Shown in pieces: positions 42,460 to 51,949 of a stretch of 64,000 bases of DNA. Numbering within the stretch: the stretch's first letter is position 1; the number at the start of each line of letters is the position of its first letter. Source of the DNA: Streptomyces sp. SCUT-3 (lineage in GTDB: Bacteria; Actinomycetota; Actinomycetes; Streptomycetales; Streptomycetaceae); the NCBI RefSeq assembly GCF_014083985.1, contig NZ_CP046907.1, forward strand, positions 5,714,501 through 5,778,500, written 5' to 3'. The notes beneath the pieces are model-generated. The model was not told where the DNA came from. It ran no database searches and saw only the letters and a program-made list of their open reading frames with translations. The position numbers and the translations under genes are program-made.

Positions 42460-43278
42460 ATGAGCACTCTCACCGTCGCCTCGGACCCGCAGGACGCCGC
42501 GGCAGTCGAAGCCGTCGAGTCCCACCACACCCACCTGGCCGGCGAGCTGGCCGGCCAGGTCTCGATGCTGCTCGATGCCGCCGTCCGCGACCCCGGGGGC
42601 GCCGACGGCGTCCGCACCGGCCTGGTCGCCTTCTGCGACCGCGAACTCCTGCCGCACGCCGCGGCCGAGGAGTCCGTCCTCTACCCGGCCGCGCACGGCA
42701 CCACCGAGGCGCGTCTGCTCGTCGACGGCATGCTCGCCGAGCACCGCCGGATCGAGGCGCTCGTCGGCGCCCTGCGCGCTGCACCCACCGCGGTGCACGC
42801 GGCGGTCGAGGCCAAGGCGCTGCAGGTGCTCTTCGAGGAGCACCTGCGGAAGGAGAACACCCTCGTGCTGCCGCTGCTCGCCGCCTCGCCCGACGTCTCC
42901 CTGGCCGGACTCCTCGAGGGCATGCACGACCTTCTCGGCGGTCACGAGCACGCCGAGGGCCCCGAGGGCGCCGGGCACGCCGAGGGCGAGGAGGCGCCGG
43001 AGCGGTCCGGCGGCTGCGGAGGGGGCTGCGCCTGCGGCGGCCCGGACGCCGGGGAAGCCCCCGAGCTCGACGTGCGGGAGGTCCCGCACGCCCTGCGCCA
43101 CGCCACGGTCTTCGGCGCGCTGGGCGCCGTCCCCGCGGGCCGGGCGATGGTGCTCGTCGCCCCGCACGACCCGCTGCCCCTGCTGGCGCAGATCGAGGAC
43201 CGCGACCCCGGGGTGTTCTCGGTGGAGTACCTCGAGCGCGGCCCGCAGGCCTGGCGGCTCCGGCTCACCCGGCGCTGA
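42460..43278 (+). CDS. Hemerythrin-DUF2249 fusion protein
   Basis: 272 residues. An HHE hemerythrin domain (about 15-155) supplies the di-iron ligands: SHHTHLAG, LLPHAAAEESVLYP, EHRRIEALV and EEHLRKENTLVLP. A flexible linker with GGCGGGCACGG follows, then DUF2249 (about 200-272, ELDVREVPHALRHATVFGAL ... LPLLAQIED). This domain pair is associated with NO detoxification and denitrification genes in many bacteria. It is divergent from the Cys-type regulator across 70 bases. The Cys-rich linker could hold an extra metal. Confidence 0.88.
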   Translation: MSTLTVASDPQDAAAVEAVESHHTHLAGELAGQVSMLLDAAVRDPGGADGVRTGLVAFCDRELLPHAAAEESVLYPAAHGTTEARLLVDGMLAEHRRIEALVGALRAAPTAVHAAVEAKALQVLFEEHLRKENTLVLPLLAASPDVSLAGLLEGMHDLLGGHEHAEGPEGAGHAEGEEAPERSGGCGGGCACGGPDAGEAPELDVREVPHALRHATVFGALGAVPAGRAMVLVAPHDPLPLLAQIEDRDPGVFSVEYLERGPQAWRLRLTRR

Positions 43279-43638
43279 CGCCCCGTCCGGCGTGTCCCAC
43301 GGGCGGGTGCGCCGGCGCACGGGCGGGCGTGTCGACGGGCAAGTGTCCCCGCACGTGCCCGGAACACCAGGAACGCCGGATCGAAGGTCCCGGCCCCCGG
43401 GGCGGAAGAGGATCGAAGGTCCCGCACCGCAGGGACCTCCGCCGCCCGGGCCCGGGCGCCCGCCGGGGGAAGAATCGGGCCGGCCCCTGCCCGTCACCGG
43501 GGAGCCGCCCGCCGGCTCCCCGGGGGCTCCGTCCGGGCCGTTCCCGGGGGGCGGACGGCTGTGACCGCCGGCCGCCGGGGCCGGCTGTGGGATCGAGGCG
43601 CGCCGGGGAGGTGTCCGCGGCGCGGTGGAGGTGGAGCC
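43279..43638. other. 360-base spacer with a direct repeat and an inverted repeat
   Basis: No credible gene. GGATCGAAGGTCCCG occurs twice, at 43378-43392 and 43410-43424, 32 bases apart, about three helical turns. The second copy overlaps an inverted repeat GGTCCC-N8-GGGACC (43418-43437). It could be an activator-binding region for the CopD-like gene or a terminator of the hemerythrin gene. Confidence 0.5.
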
Positions 43639-44085
43639 TTGTTCGGAATCGGCCTGTGGGCGCTGGTGCGGTTCGCCCACGTGGCGGGAGCCGCCCTGTG
43701 GGTCGGCGGGCAGCTGGCCCTGTCGCTGGTGGTCCTGCCGCTGGCCCGCAGGACGCTCGACCCCGAGGCCCGCGGGCGGTTCGCCCGGGAGGCCGGGCGC
43801 AGGTTCGGGGTGCTGACCGCGGCGGTGTTCCTGCCGGTCCAGCTGGGCACCGGCGTGGCGATGGCGTGGCACAAGGGGGTCACCTGGTCCTCGCTGGCCG
43901 AGCCCGGCTACGGGCGGACCCTGGCCGCCAAGCTCGCCCTGTTCACGGCGGTGATGATCGCCGCCGCCCTCCACGGCTGGGCCCACGGCCGGGGCCGGCC
44001 CGGTCTCGCCCGGGCCCTGGCGGTCGGCTCGCTGGCCGGCTCGCTGGGCGTGGTGCTCCTGGCGGCCGCGCTGCCGGTCACCTGA
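43639..44085 (+). CDS. CopD-like small membrane protein
   Basis: 148 residues, about four TM helices: LWALVRFAHVAGAALWVGGQ begins the first, with the RFxHVxGAALWVGG pattern of CopD/DUF2269-type proteins; HGWAHGRG is in a later loop. His in the membrane suggests copper or heme binding. The TTG at 43639 is chosen because GGAGGTGGAG lies right before it. It comes ahead of narK in the same direction and near the copper nitrite reductase, so help with copper supply is a possible role. Confidence 0.72.
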   Translation: MFGIGLWALVRFAHVAGAALWVGGQLALSLVVLPLARRTLDPEARGRFAREAGRRFGVLTAAVFLPVQLGTGVAMAWHKGVTWSSLAEPGYGRTLAAKLALFTAVMIAAALHGWAHGRGRPGLARALAVGSLAGSLGVVLLAAALPVT

Positions 44086-44115
44086 CCGCCGGTGCGGACG
44101 GCCGGCCCGGGGGAC

Positions 44116-44129
44116 GGGCCGACGGTCCC
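44116..44129. promoter_or_regulatory. DosR-like palindrome GGGCCGACGGTCCC
   Basis: Fits GGGNC-N4-GNCCC, 154 bases upstream of narK. The distance is longer than for most other sites. Function as operator inferred; narK2 is a DosR target in M. tuberculosis. Confidence 0.4.
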
Positions 44130-44283
44130 GCGGACGGCCCCGGACGGCCCATTCCCGCGGGTGCGGGGAGGCGGGCGCCCCCGGGAGCCGGAAGGGTGGA
44201 ACCCGCGGCGGCGGGCATGCGCGAAGTGTCCGCCGGGCACGGGGCCGCAGGGCCGCACCGTCGGCCCGCCGGGCGGGGATGCC

Positions 44284-45573
44284 ATGAGCACACCGGACCA
44301 GGACAGGGGCGCGGAGGCCGCCGTGGACGAACAGCAGGCACCGGGTACGACCGTTCCCGCGGGCACCGCCGGCGGCACCGCCGCGTCACCGGCCCGGACC
44401 GGCCGGCCGGGCCTGATGCTGGCCCTGGCCACCGCCGGGTTCGCCCTGAACTTCTGGGCGTGGGCGCTGCTGAGCCCGCTGGCCCCCGGGTTCAAGGAGG
44501 CCCTGGGGCTGTCCTCCTTCGAGCAGTCGCTGCTCGTCGCGGTGCCCGTGGTCGTCGGCTCGCTGGGCCGCATCCCCGTGGGAGCACTGACCGACCGCTA
44601 CGGGGGCCGGGTGATGTTCCCCCTGGTCTCCGCGGCCACCGTCGTCCCCGTGCTCTACCTCGGCCTGGCCGGGCACTCCTCCTTCGCCGCGCTCCTGGTC
44701 GGCGGGTTCTTCCTCGGCATCGGCGGCACCGCCTTCGCGATCGGGGTGCCCTTCGTCAACGCCTGGTTCCCGCCCGAGCGGCGCGGCCTGGCCGTCGGCG
44801 TGTTCGGGGCGGGCATGGGCGGCACCGCGATCAGCGCCCTGACGACCGTGCCGCTGGCCGACGCGCGGGGGACGGCGGCCCCGTTCGTCATCACCGCCGT
44901 CGTGCTGGTCCTCTACGCCGCGGTGGCGGCCGTGCTGCTGCGCGACGCTCCCGGGCGGACGGTGCCCTCCCAGTCCCTCGGGCGCAGGCTCGCCGCCGCC
45001 GCCCGCCTCGGAATCACCTGGCAGGCGTCTGCGTTGTACGCGGTGGCGTTCGGCGGCTACGTCGCCTTCTCCGTCTACCTGCCGGTCTACCTCAGGACGG
45101 CCTACGGGCTCGAACAGGCCGACGCGGCGAACCGGATGGCAGGGTTCGTGGTGCTGGCGGTGCTGATGCGCCCGGTCGGCGGATGGCTCTCCGACCGCTC
45201 GGGCCCGGTGCGTGTGCTGGCCGTGTCCCTGGCGGCCGTGGCCGTCTGCGCCCTGCTCCAGGTGTCCACCCCGCCTCTGGCGCCGCTGGGCACGGCCGCG
45301 TTCCTGCTGATGGCGGCCGCCCTGGGCGCCGGCAGCGGGGCCACGTTCGCACTGGTCTCCCTGGTCACTCCGGCGGACAGGGTCGGCTCGGTCACCGGGG
45401 TCGTGGGCGCGGCCGGGGGCCTGGGCGGGTTCCTGCCCCCGCTGGTGATGGGCGCGGTCTACGGCACCACCGGCTCGTACGCCGTGGGGCTGGGGCTGCT
45501 GGCCCTGGTGGCCACCGCGGCGCTGGTGTTCACCGTGACCCGGGTGCGCAGGGCGGTGGGCGCCGCCGCCTGA
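44284..45573 (+). CDS. narK: NarK-type nitrate/nitrite transporter
   Basis: 429-residue MFS protein with 12 TM helices after a 40-residue polar N-terminus. NFWAWALLSPLAP in TM1, GRIPVGALTDRYGGRVMF in loop 2-3, and GSGATFALVSLVTP and GVVGAAGGLGGFLPP (the second nitrate-signature region in TM11) are NNP-family features. It imports nitrate or exchanges it for nitrite, serving NarGHI whose active site faces the cytoplasm. ATG 44284; the ribosome site GGGCGGGG is weak. Followed by a hemerythrin gene and narGHJI. Confidence 0.92.
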   Translation: MSTPDQDRGAEAAVDEQQAPGTTVPAGTAGGTAASPARTGRPGLMLALATAGFALNFWAWALLSPLAPGFKEALGLSSFEQSLLVAVPVVVGSLGRIPVGALTDRYGGRVMFPLVSAATVVPVLYLGLAGHSSFAALLVGGFFLGIGGTAFAIGVPFVNAWFPPERRGLAVGVFGAGMGGTAISALTTVPLADARGTAAPFVITAVVLVLYAAVAAVLLRDAPGRTVPSQSLGRRLAAAARLGITWQASALYAVAFGGYVAFSVYLPVYLRTAYGLEQADAANRMAGFVVLAVLMRPVGGWLSDRSGPVRVLAVSLAAVAVCALLQVSTPPLAPLGTAAFLLMAAALGAGSGATFALVSLVTPADRVGSVTGVVGAAGGLGGFLPPLVMGAVYGTTGSYAVGLGLLALVATAALVFTVTRVRRAVGAAA

Positions 45574-45666
45574 CGCCCCGCCGGCCGGTCCGGGGCGCGG
45601 AGGCGGGGAACGGCCGGGGGAGGACGGCCGGGGGACGGTACGGGCAACGGAGCGAGGAGTGAGGAC

Positions 45667-46140
45667 ATGTGCGAGTACTGCGGCTGCCAGTCCCTGGAGG
45701 CCGTCGGGGAGTTGACCCGCGAGCACGACGCGGTCGTCAACCTGATCGGTGACGTGCGGGCGGCCCGCCGGGACGGCGACGTGCCGGCGATGGCCGGGGC
45801 CGCCCGGCGCATCGCCGAGGTCCTGGCCCCGCACACCCGGGTCGAGGAGGAGGGCCTGTTCCCGGCGCTCGCGGAGGAGTTCCCCGGGCACATCGAGGCG
45901 CTGGAGGCCGAGCACCGCCGCATCGAGGCCGTGCTCGGAGAGGCGTCCGACGCCGTGCCGGCCGACCCTTCCTGGCCGCAGCGGCTCCAGGAGGTGCTGG
46001 AGGTGCTGCGCGAGCACATCCTCAAGGAGCAGGACGGGGTCTTCCCCGCTGCCCTGTCGGCCCTGGGGCCCGAGGAGTGGGAGGCGGTCGAGGCCGTCCG
46101 GGCCCGTGTCGGCACGCGCCTCGCCCGCACCGGCGCCTGA
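45667..46140 (+). CDS. Hemerythrin-domain protein
   Basis: 157 residues. MCEYCGCQS at the N-terminus is a Cys cluster; the HHE domain has LTREHDAVV, LAPHTRVEEEGLFPAL, EAEHRRIEAVL and LREHILKEQDGVFPA, giving the five His and two acids of a di-iron site. Hemerythrins of this type bind O2 or NO, or repair Fe-S clusters. Position between narK and narG suggests protection of nitrate respiration from NO or O2. ATG follows GGAGTGAGG. Confidence 0.87.
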   Translation: MCEYCGCQSLEAVGELTREHDAVVNLIGDVRAARRDGDVPAMAGAARRIAEVLAPHTRVEEEGLFPALAEEFPGHIEALEAEHRRIEAVLGEASDAVPADPSWPQRLQEVLEVLREHILKEQDGVFPAALSALGPEEWEAVEAVRARVGTRLARTGA

Positions 46141-46473
46141 CCGCCACCGCCCCGACCCGGCCCGGCCCGTCCGCAGCCGGGCCGCGGTCGGGCCGCGACC
46201 CGGCCGCAGACCCACCGCGGTTCCCGCGACGCGACCGCGTCACCGGGTCGGCCCCGCCGCCGGACGCGGCCCCTCCCGGCGGCGGGCCCCCGCGTTCCGT
46301 ACGTGTCGCCCGCCCCGCTCCGGGCAGGCGACGCCGGACGCAGGCTGTCCCGGACGCCCCGGAAACACGCGCCTCCCGCCTTGCGCGAGGGCACGATGTG
46401 GCGTTGGTTTGGTGACAAAACCGGACTGACCGGACCACCTGGGGTGCGGGCCCGTGATCGGGAGTGGTGCCGT
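46141..46473. promoter_or_regulatory. narG upstream region with terminator-like hairpin and inverted repeat
   Basis: About 46170-46210 forms a G/C hairpin that may end the hemerythrin transcript. Close to narG, GGTTT-GGTGACA-AAACC (46406-46422) is a 17-base imperfect palindrome in the only AT-rich patch, 52 bases before the chosen start. It does not match the DosR-like box and may be the site of a different nitrate or redox regulator. No gene is seen. Confidence 0.45.
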
Positions 46474-49400
46474 GTGGCGAACATGAGGAAAGAGGGACCG
46501 GCCGCGGAGGCGCGGCGGCCCGGCCCGGACGGCGGGCTGGCGGACGCCCTGGTGGGCACCCGCCGGTTCTTCACCCGGGCCGAGGTCTCCGGGGACCGGC
46601 GGGCCCTGTACCGGATCGGCGGCCGGGCCGCCGACGAGTTCTACCGGGACCGCTGGTCCCACGACAAGGTGGTGCGCTCCACCCACGGGGTCAACTGCAC
46701 CGGCTCGTGCTCGTGGAAGGTGTACGTCAAGGACGGCATCATCACCTGGGAGGCCCAACAGACCGACTACCCGTCCGTCGGCCCCGACCGCCCCGAGTAC
46801 GAGCCGCGCGGCTGCCCGCGCGGCGCGGCGTTCTCCTGGTACACCTACTCGCCCACCCGGGTGCGGTACCCGTACGTGCGCGGGGTGCTGCTCCAGATGT
46901 ACCGGGAGGCCAGGGCCCGGCTCGGCGACCCGGTGCTGGCCTGGGCGGACGTGGTCTCCGACCCGGAGCGGGCCCGCCGCTACAAGGAGGCCCGCGGCAG
47001 GGGCGGGCTGGTGCGGGCCGGCTGGGACGAGGCCGCGGAGATGATCGCCGCCGCGCACGTGCACACCATCAAGGAGTACGGCCCGGACCGACTGGCCGGC
47101 TTCTCGCCGATCCCGGCGATGTCGATGGTCTCCCACGCGGCCGGGGCGCGGTTCTACTCGCTGCTCGGCGGGGCGATGCTGTCGTTCTACGACTGGTACG
47201 CCGACCTGCCCGTGGCCTCCCCGCAGGTCTTCGGGGACCAGACGGACGTGCCCGAGTCCGGCGACTGGTGGGACGCCGGCTATCTGATCATGTGGGGCTC
47301 CAACCTGCCGGTGACCCGCACCCCGGACGCCCACTGGATGGCGGAGGCCCGCTACCGGGGGCAGAAGGTGGTCGCCGTCGCCCCGGACTACGCCGACAAC
47401 GTCAAGTTCGCCGACGAGTGGCTGCCCGCGCAGCCGGGCACCGACGGCGCGCTGGCGATGGCGATGGGGCACGTCGTCCTCAAGGAGTTCTTCGTCGACC
47501 GGCGGACCCCCCGCTTCGCCGACTACGTCAAGCGCTACACCGACCTGCCGTTCCTGGTCACCCTCCGGCGGCTCGGCGAGGGGCCGGACGCCCCGTACGC
47601 GCCCGGCCGGTTCCTGACCGCCGCCGACCTGGGCGGGCAGGAGGCCGGGGCGGAGAACGCGGCGTTCAAGACCGTCCTGCTGGACGCCGCCGACGGGCGG
47701 CCGGTGGTGCCCGGCGGCTCCCTCGGCCACCGGTGGGGCGAGTCCGGCGCCGGGAAGTGGAACCTCGACCTCGGCGGCGTCGACCCGCTGCTGACCGCCG
47801 CGGACGGCGGCGAGGCCCCGGTGGAGGTGGAACTGCCCCGGTTCGACGCCCCGGACGGGTCGGCCGGCGCGGTGCGGCGCGGCGTCCCCGTCCGCCGCGT
47901 CGCCGGGCAGCTGGTCACCACCGTCTTCGACCTGCTGCTGGCCCAGTACGGGGTGGGCCGCGAGGGCCTGCCCGGGCAGTGGCCCGCCGGCTACGACGAC
48001 CCGGACCAGCCGTACACCCCGGCCTGGCAGGCCGCGATCACCGGGATCCCGGCGGACAGGGCGGCCCGGATCGCCCGCGAGTTCGCCGCCAACGCCGAGG
48101 AGTCCGGCGGCCGCTCCATGATCGTCATGGGGGCCGGCGCCAACCACTGGTTCCACGCCGACACCATCTACCGGGCCCTGCTGACCCTGACCACGATCAC
48201 CGGCTGCCAGGGCGTCAACGGAGGGGGCTGGGCGCACTACGTCGGGCAGGAGAAGGTCCGCCCGATCACCGGCTACTCGGCCCTGGCCACGGCCGCGGAC
48301 TGGAACCGCCCGGCCCGGCAGATGATCCAGACCGCCTACTGGTACCTGCACACCGACCAGTTCCGCTACGACCACTTCGGCGCCGACACCCTCGCCGCGG
48401 CCTCCTCCACCGGTGCGTTCGCGGGCATGACCACGGCCGACGTCGTCGCGCAGTCCGCCCGCATGGGCTGGATGCCCTCCTACCCGACCTTCGACCGCAA
48501 CCCGGTCGCCCTCGCCGAGGAAGCCGCGGCCTCCGGCCGCGACACGGGGGAGTACGTCGTCGACGAGCTGAAGGCCGGCCGCCTGCGCTTCGCCGCCGAG
48601 GACCCGGACGACCCGGCCAACTTCCCCCGCGTGCTGACGATGTGGCGGGCCAACCTGCTCGGCTCCTCCGCCAAGGGCAACGAGTACTTCCTCAAGCACC
48701 TGCTCGGCACGGGCTCCTCGGTCAGCGCCACCGAGGCGCCTCCGCACGCGCGCCCCCGCGACGTGGTCTGGCGCGAGCAGGCCCCCACGGGCAAGCTCGA
48801 CCTGCTGCTCACCCTCGACTTCCGGATGACCAGCTCCACCCTCTGCTCCGACATCGTCCTGCCGGCCGCCACCTGGTACGAGAAGCACGACCTGTCCAGC
48901 ACGGACATGCACCCCTTCGTGCACGCCTTCAACCCGGCCATCCCGCCGCCGTGGCAGACCCGCACCGACTGGGACGCCTTCAACACGATCGCGAAGGAGT
49001 TCAGCCGCCAGGCCGCCCGCCACCTCGGGAAGGTCAAGGACGTGGTGGCCGCGCCCCTGCTGCACGACACCCCCGACGAGATGGCGACCCCGCACGGCCG
49101 CGTCCTGGACTGGAGGGCCGGCGAGTGCGAACCGGTACCGGGACGGACCATGCCCAAACTGGTGACCGTCGAACGCGACTACCCGGCCGTGGCGGAGAGG
49201 ATGACCGCCCTCGGCCCCCTGCTGGACACCCTGGGCGCCACCACCAAGGGCGTCACGTTCGACGTCGGGCGGGAACTGGAGTACCTGCGGCACAAGAACG
49301 GCACGGTCCGCGGCGGACCCGCCGACGGCCGCCCCTCGATCGCCCGGGACGCGCAGGCCTGCGAGGCGATCCTCGCCCTGTCCGGCACCACCAACGGCAG

Positions 49401-50208
49401 GCTGGCCGTCCAGGGGTTCCGCACCCTGGAGAAGCGCACCGGCACCGAACTGGCGGACCTGGCCGCCGAGCACGAGGGCAAGCAGGTCGCCTTCGCCGAC
49501 ACCCAGGCCGGCCCCGTGCCGGTGATCACCTCCCCGGAGTGGTCCGGCTCGGAGTCCGGCGGGCGCCGCTACTCCCCGTTCACCGTCAACGTCGAGCGGC
49601 TCAAGCCCTGGCACACCCTCACCGGACGGCAGCACTTCTTCCTCGACCACGACTGGATGGCCGAACTCGGCGAGCAGCTGCCGGTCTACCGGCCGCCGCT
49701 GAACATGCACGCCCTCTTCGGCGAGCCCGAACTCGGGGAGCACGGCGGACTCGGCATCACGGTGCGCTACCTCACGCCGCACAACAAGTGGTCCATCCAC
49801 TCCGAGTACCAGGACAACCTGTTCATGCTCTCCCTCTCCCGCGGCGGGCCGACGATCTGGATGAGCAAGGAGGACGCGGAGAAGATCGGCGTCCACGACA
49901 ACGACTGGATCGAGGCGGTCAACCGCAACGGCGTCGTCGTCGCCCGCGCCGTGGTGTCCCACCGGATGCCCGAGGGCACCGTCTACATGCACCACGCCCA
50001 GGACCGCCTCATCGACGTCCCCCGCAGCGAGACCACCGGGCGCCGCGGCGGCATCCACAACTCCCTGACCCGCCTGCTGGTCAAGCCCAGCCACCTGATC
50101 GGCGGCTACGCCCAGCTGTCGTTCGCCTTCAACTACCTCGGCCCCACCGGCAACCAGCGCGACGAGGTCACGGTCGTGCGCCGCCGCTCCCAGGAGGTGA
50201 CGTACTGA
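46474..50208 (+). CDS. narG: Respiratory nitrate reductase alpha subunit NarG
   Basis: 1244-residue Mo-bisMGD enzyme reducing nitrate to nitrite on the cytoplasmic side. The FS0 cluster ligands are His71, Cys75, Cys79 and Cys114 (STHGVNCTGSCSWKVYVK; EPRGCPRG). The Mo-ligand Asp region is SFYDWYADLPVASPQVFGDQ. The C-terminal MoCo-binding lobe ends FNYLGPTGNQRDEV. The GTG at 46474 is chosen because GGGAG lies about 9 bases upstream; an ATG at 46483 is the alternative. The residues before HGVN match the usual NarG anchor segment. First gene of narGHJI. Confidence 0.95.
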   Translation: MANMRKEGPAAEARRPGPDGGLADALVGTRRFFTRAEVSGDRRALYRIGGRAADEFYRDRWSHDKVVRSTHGVNCTGSCSWKVYVKDGIITWEAQQTDYPSVGPDRPEYEPRGCPRGAAFSWYTYSPTRVRYPYVRGVLLQMYREARARLGDPVLAWADVVSDPERARRYKEARGRGGLVRAGWDEAAEMIAAAHVHTIKEYGPDRLAGFSPIPAMSMVSHAAGARFYSLLGGAMLSFYDWYADLPVASPQVFGDQTDVPESGDWWDAGYLIMWGSNLPVTRTPDAHWMAEARYRGQKVVAVAPDYADNVKFADEWLPAQPGTDGALAMAMGHVVLKEFFVDRRTPRFADYVKRYTDLPFLVTLRRLGEGPDAPYAPGRFLTAADLGGQEAGAENAAFKTVLLDAADGRPVVPGGSLGHRWGESGAGKWNLDLGGVDPLLTAADGGEAPVEVELPRFDAPDGSAGAVRRGVPVRRVAGQLVTTVFDLLLAQYGVGREGLPGQWPAGYDDPDQPYTPAWQAAITGIPADRAARIAREFAANAEESGGRSMIVMGAGANHWFHADTIYRALLTLTTITGCQGVNGGGWAHYVGQEKVRPITGYSALATAADWNRPARQMIQTAYWYLHTDQFRYDHFGADTLAAASSTGAFAGMTTADVVAQSARMGWMPSYPTFDRNPVALAEEAAASGRDTGEYVVDELKAGRLRFAAEDPDDPANFPRVLTMWRANLLGSSAKGNEYFLKHLLGTGSSVSATEAPPHARPRDVVWREQAPTGKLDLLLTLDFRMTSSTLCSDIVLPAATWYEKHDLSSTDMHPFVHAFNPAIPPPWQTRTDWDAFNTIAKEFSRQAARHLGKVKDVVAAPLLHDTPDEMATPHGRVLDWRAGECEPVPGRTMPKLVTVERDYPAVAERMTALGPLLDTLGATTKGVTFDVGRELEYLRHKNGTVRGGPADGRPSIARDAQACEAILALSGTTNGRLAVQGFRTLEKRTGTELADLAAEHEGKQVAFADTQAGPVPVITSPEWSGSESGGRRYSPFTVNVERLKPWHTLTGRQHFFLDHDWMAELGEQLPVYRPPLNMHALFGEPELGEHGGLGITVRYLTPHNKWSIHSEYQDNLFMLSLSRGGPTIWMSKEDAEKIGVHDNDWIEAVNRNGVVVARAVVSHRMPEGTVYMHHAQDRLIDVPRSETTGRRGGIHNSLTRLLVKPSHLIGGYAQLSFAFNYLGPTGNQRDEVTVVRRRSQEVTY

Positions 50209-50209
50209 C

Positions 50210-51949
50210 ATGCCCCGCAGCGAAGCGCCCGTCGGCCGGGTCATGGCCCAGATGGCCATGGTGATGAACCTCGACAAGTGCATCGGCTGCCACACCTGCT
50301 CGGTCACCTGCAAGCAGGCGTGGACCAACCGCAGCGGCGTCGAGTACGTGTGGTTCAACAACGTCGAGACCCGCCCCGGCCAGGGATACCCGCGCCGGTA
50401 CGAGGACCAGGACACCTGGCGCGGCGGCTGGGGGCTCAACCGGCGCGGACGCCTGGCGCTCAAGGCCGGGGGCCGGTTCAAGAAGCTCCTGAGCATCTTC
50501 TCCAACCCCAAGCTGCCCGCGCTCGACGACTACTACGAACCGTGGACGTACGACTACGAGACGCTGACCGACGCGCCGCTGCAGGAGCACAGCCCCGTCG
50601 CCCGCCCCAAGTCCCTGATCACCGGCAAGGACATGAAGATCTCCTGGTCGGCCAATTGGGACGACGACCTCGGCGGGTCCCCCGACCACGGCGACAAGGA
50701 CGTGCTGCTGGCCGGCGTCGCGGAGAAGGTGAAGTTCGAGTTCGAGCAGACCTTCATGTTCTACCTGCCGCGCATCTGCGAGCACTGCCTCAACCCGTCC
50801 TGCGCCGCCTCCTGCCCCTCCGGGGCGATCTACAAGCGCACCGAGGACGGCATCGTCCTGGTCGACCAGGACCGCTGCCGCGGCTGGCGGATGTGCGTCT
50901 CCGGATGCCCGTACAAGAAGGTCTACTTCAACCACCGCACCGGCAAGGCCGAGAAGTGCACCTTCTGCTTCCCCCGCGTCGAGGTCGGCATCCCCACCGT
51001 GTGCTCGGAGACCTGCGTGGGCCGGCTGCGCTACATCGGCCTGGTGCTCTACGACGCCGACCGGGTGCTCGAGGCCGCGTCCGTCCCCGACGACACCGAC
51101 CTGTACGAGGCGCAGCGGCAGGTCCTCCTCGACCCGAACGACCCGCGGGTGGTCGCCGCCGCCGAGCGGGAGGGCATCCCCCGGGACTGGATCGAGGCCG
51201 CGCAGCGCTCCCCGGTCCACGCCCTGATCAACACCTACAAGGTGGCCCTGCCCCTGCACCCGGAGTACCGCACCATGCCCATGGTCTGGTACGTGCCGCC
51301 GCTGTCACCGGTGGTCGACGCCGTCCGCGACACCGGCCACGACGCGGAGGACCGGGACAACCTCTTCGCCGCCGTCGACGCCCTGCGCATCCCCGTCGAC
51401 TACCTCGCGCAGCTGTTCACCGCCGGCGACCCCGCCCCGGTCGACGCCGTGCTGCGCCGGCTGGCCGCCATGCGCAGCTACATGCGCGACATCAACCTCG
51501 GCCGCGAACCGGACGAGTCGATCCCCGCCGGCGTCGGGATGGCCGGCGAGCAGATGTACGACATGTACCGGCTGCTGGCCCTGGCCAAGTACGACGAGCG
51601 CTACGTCATCCCGCCCGCCCACGCCGAACAGGCCCACCGGCTGGAGGAACTGGCCACCGAGTGCAGCCTCGACCGCGAGGGCGGCCCCGGCATGGGGGGC
51701 AGCGGCCCCTTCGGGGAGTCCTCGGGGGGCACCTCGCCGATCGCGGTGGAGAACTTCCGGATGCTGCAGACCCGGCAGACCTCCGACACCCTCGCCGCAC
51801 CCGACGACAAGGCGGCCCGGGTCAACCTCCTCAACTGGGACGGCAAGGGCCGCCCCGAGGGCCTCTTCCCGCCCGAGCGCCACCACGACGCCGATCCCCG
51901 CGACACCGACTCCCACGACCCCGGCCAGGAGAGCGAGCCCCAGCCGTGA
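50210..51949 (+). CDS. narH: Respiratory nitrate reductase beta subunit NarH
   Basis: 579-residue Fe-S subunit with four clusters. First Cys group LDKCIGCHTCSVTCKQ (Cys24, 27, 30, 34); second ICEHCLNPSCAASCPSGAI; third DRCRGWRMCVSGCPYKK, where Trp replaces a Cys as in all NarH, giving [3Fe-4S]; fourth EKCTFCFPR with CSETCVGR. It carries electrons from NarI to NarG. It starts 1 base after the narG stop. The C-terminal tail is His/Asp-rich and overlaps narJ (GTGA). Confidence 0.96.
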   Translation: MPRSEAPVGRVMAQMAMVMNLDKCIGCHTCSVTCKQAWTNRSGVEYVWFNNVETRPGQGYPRRYEDQDTWRGGWGLNRRGRLALKAGGRFKKLLSIFSNPKLPALDDYYEPWTYDYETLTDAPLQEHSPVARPKSLITGKDMKISWSANWDDDLGGSPDHGDKDVLLAGVAEKVKFEFEQTFMFYLPRICEHCLNPSCAASCPSGAIYKRTEDGIVLVDQDRCRGWRMCVSGCPYKKVYFNHRTGKAEKCTFCFPRVEVGIPTVCSETCVGRLRYIGLVLYDADRVLEAASVPDDTDLYEAQRQVLLDPNDPRVVAAAEREGIPRDWIEAAQRSPVHALINTYKVALPLHPEYRTMPMVWYVPPLSPVVDAVRDTGHDAEDRDNLFAAVDALRIPVDYLAQLFTAGDPAPVDAVLRRLAAMRSYMRDINLGREPDESIPAGVGMAGEQMYDMYRLLALAKYDERYVIPPAHAEQAHRLEELATECSLDREGGPGMGGSGPFGESSGGTSPIAVENFRMLQTRQTSDTLAAPDDKAARVNLLNWDGKGRPEGLFPPERHHDADPRDTDSHDPGQESEPQP

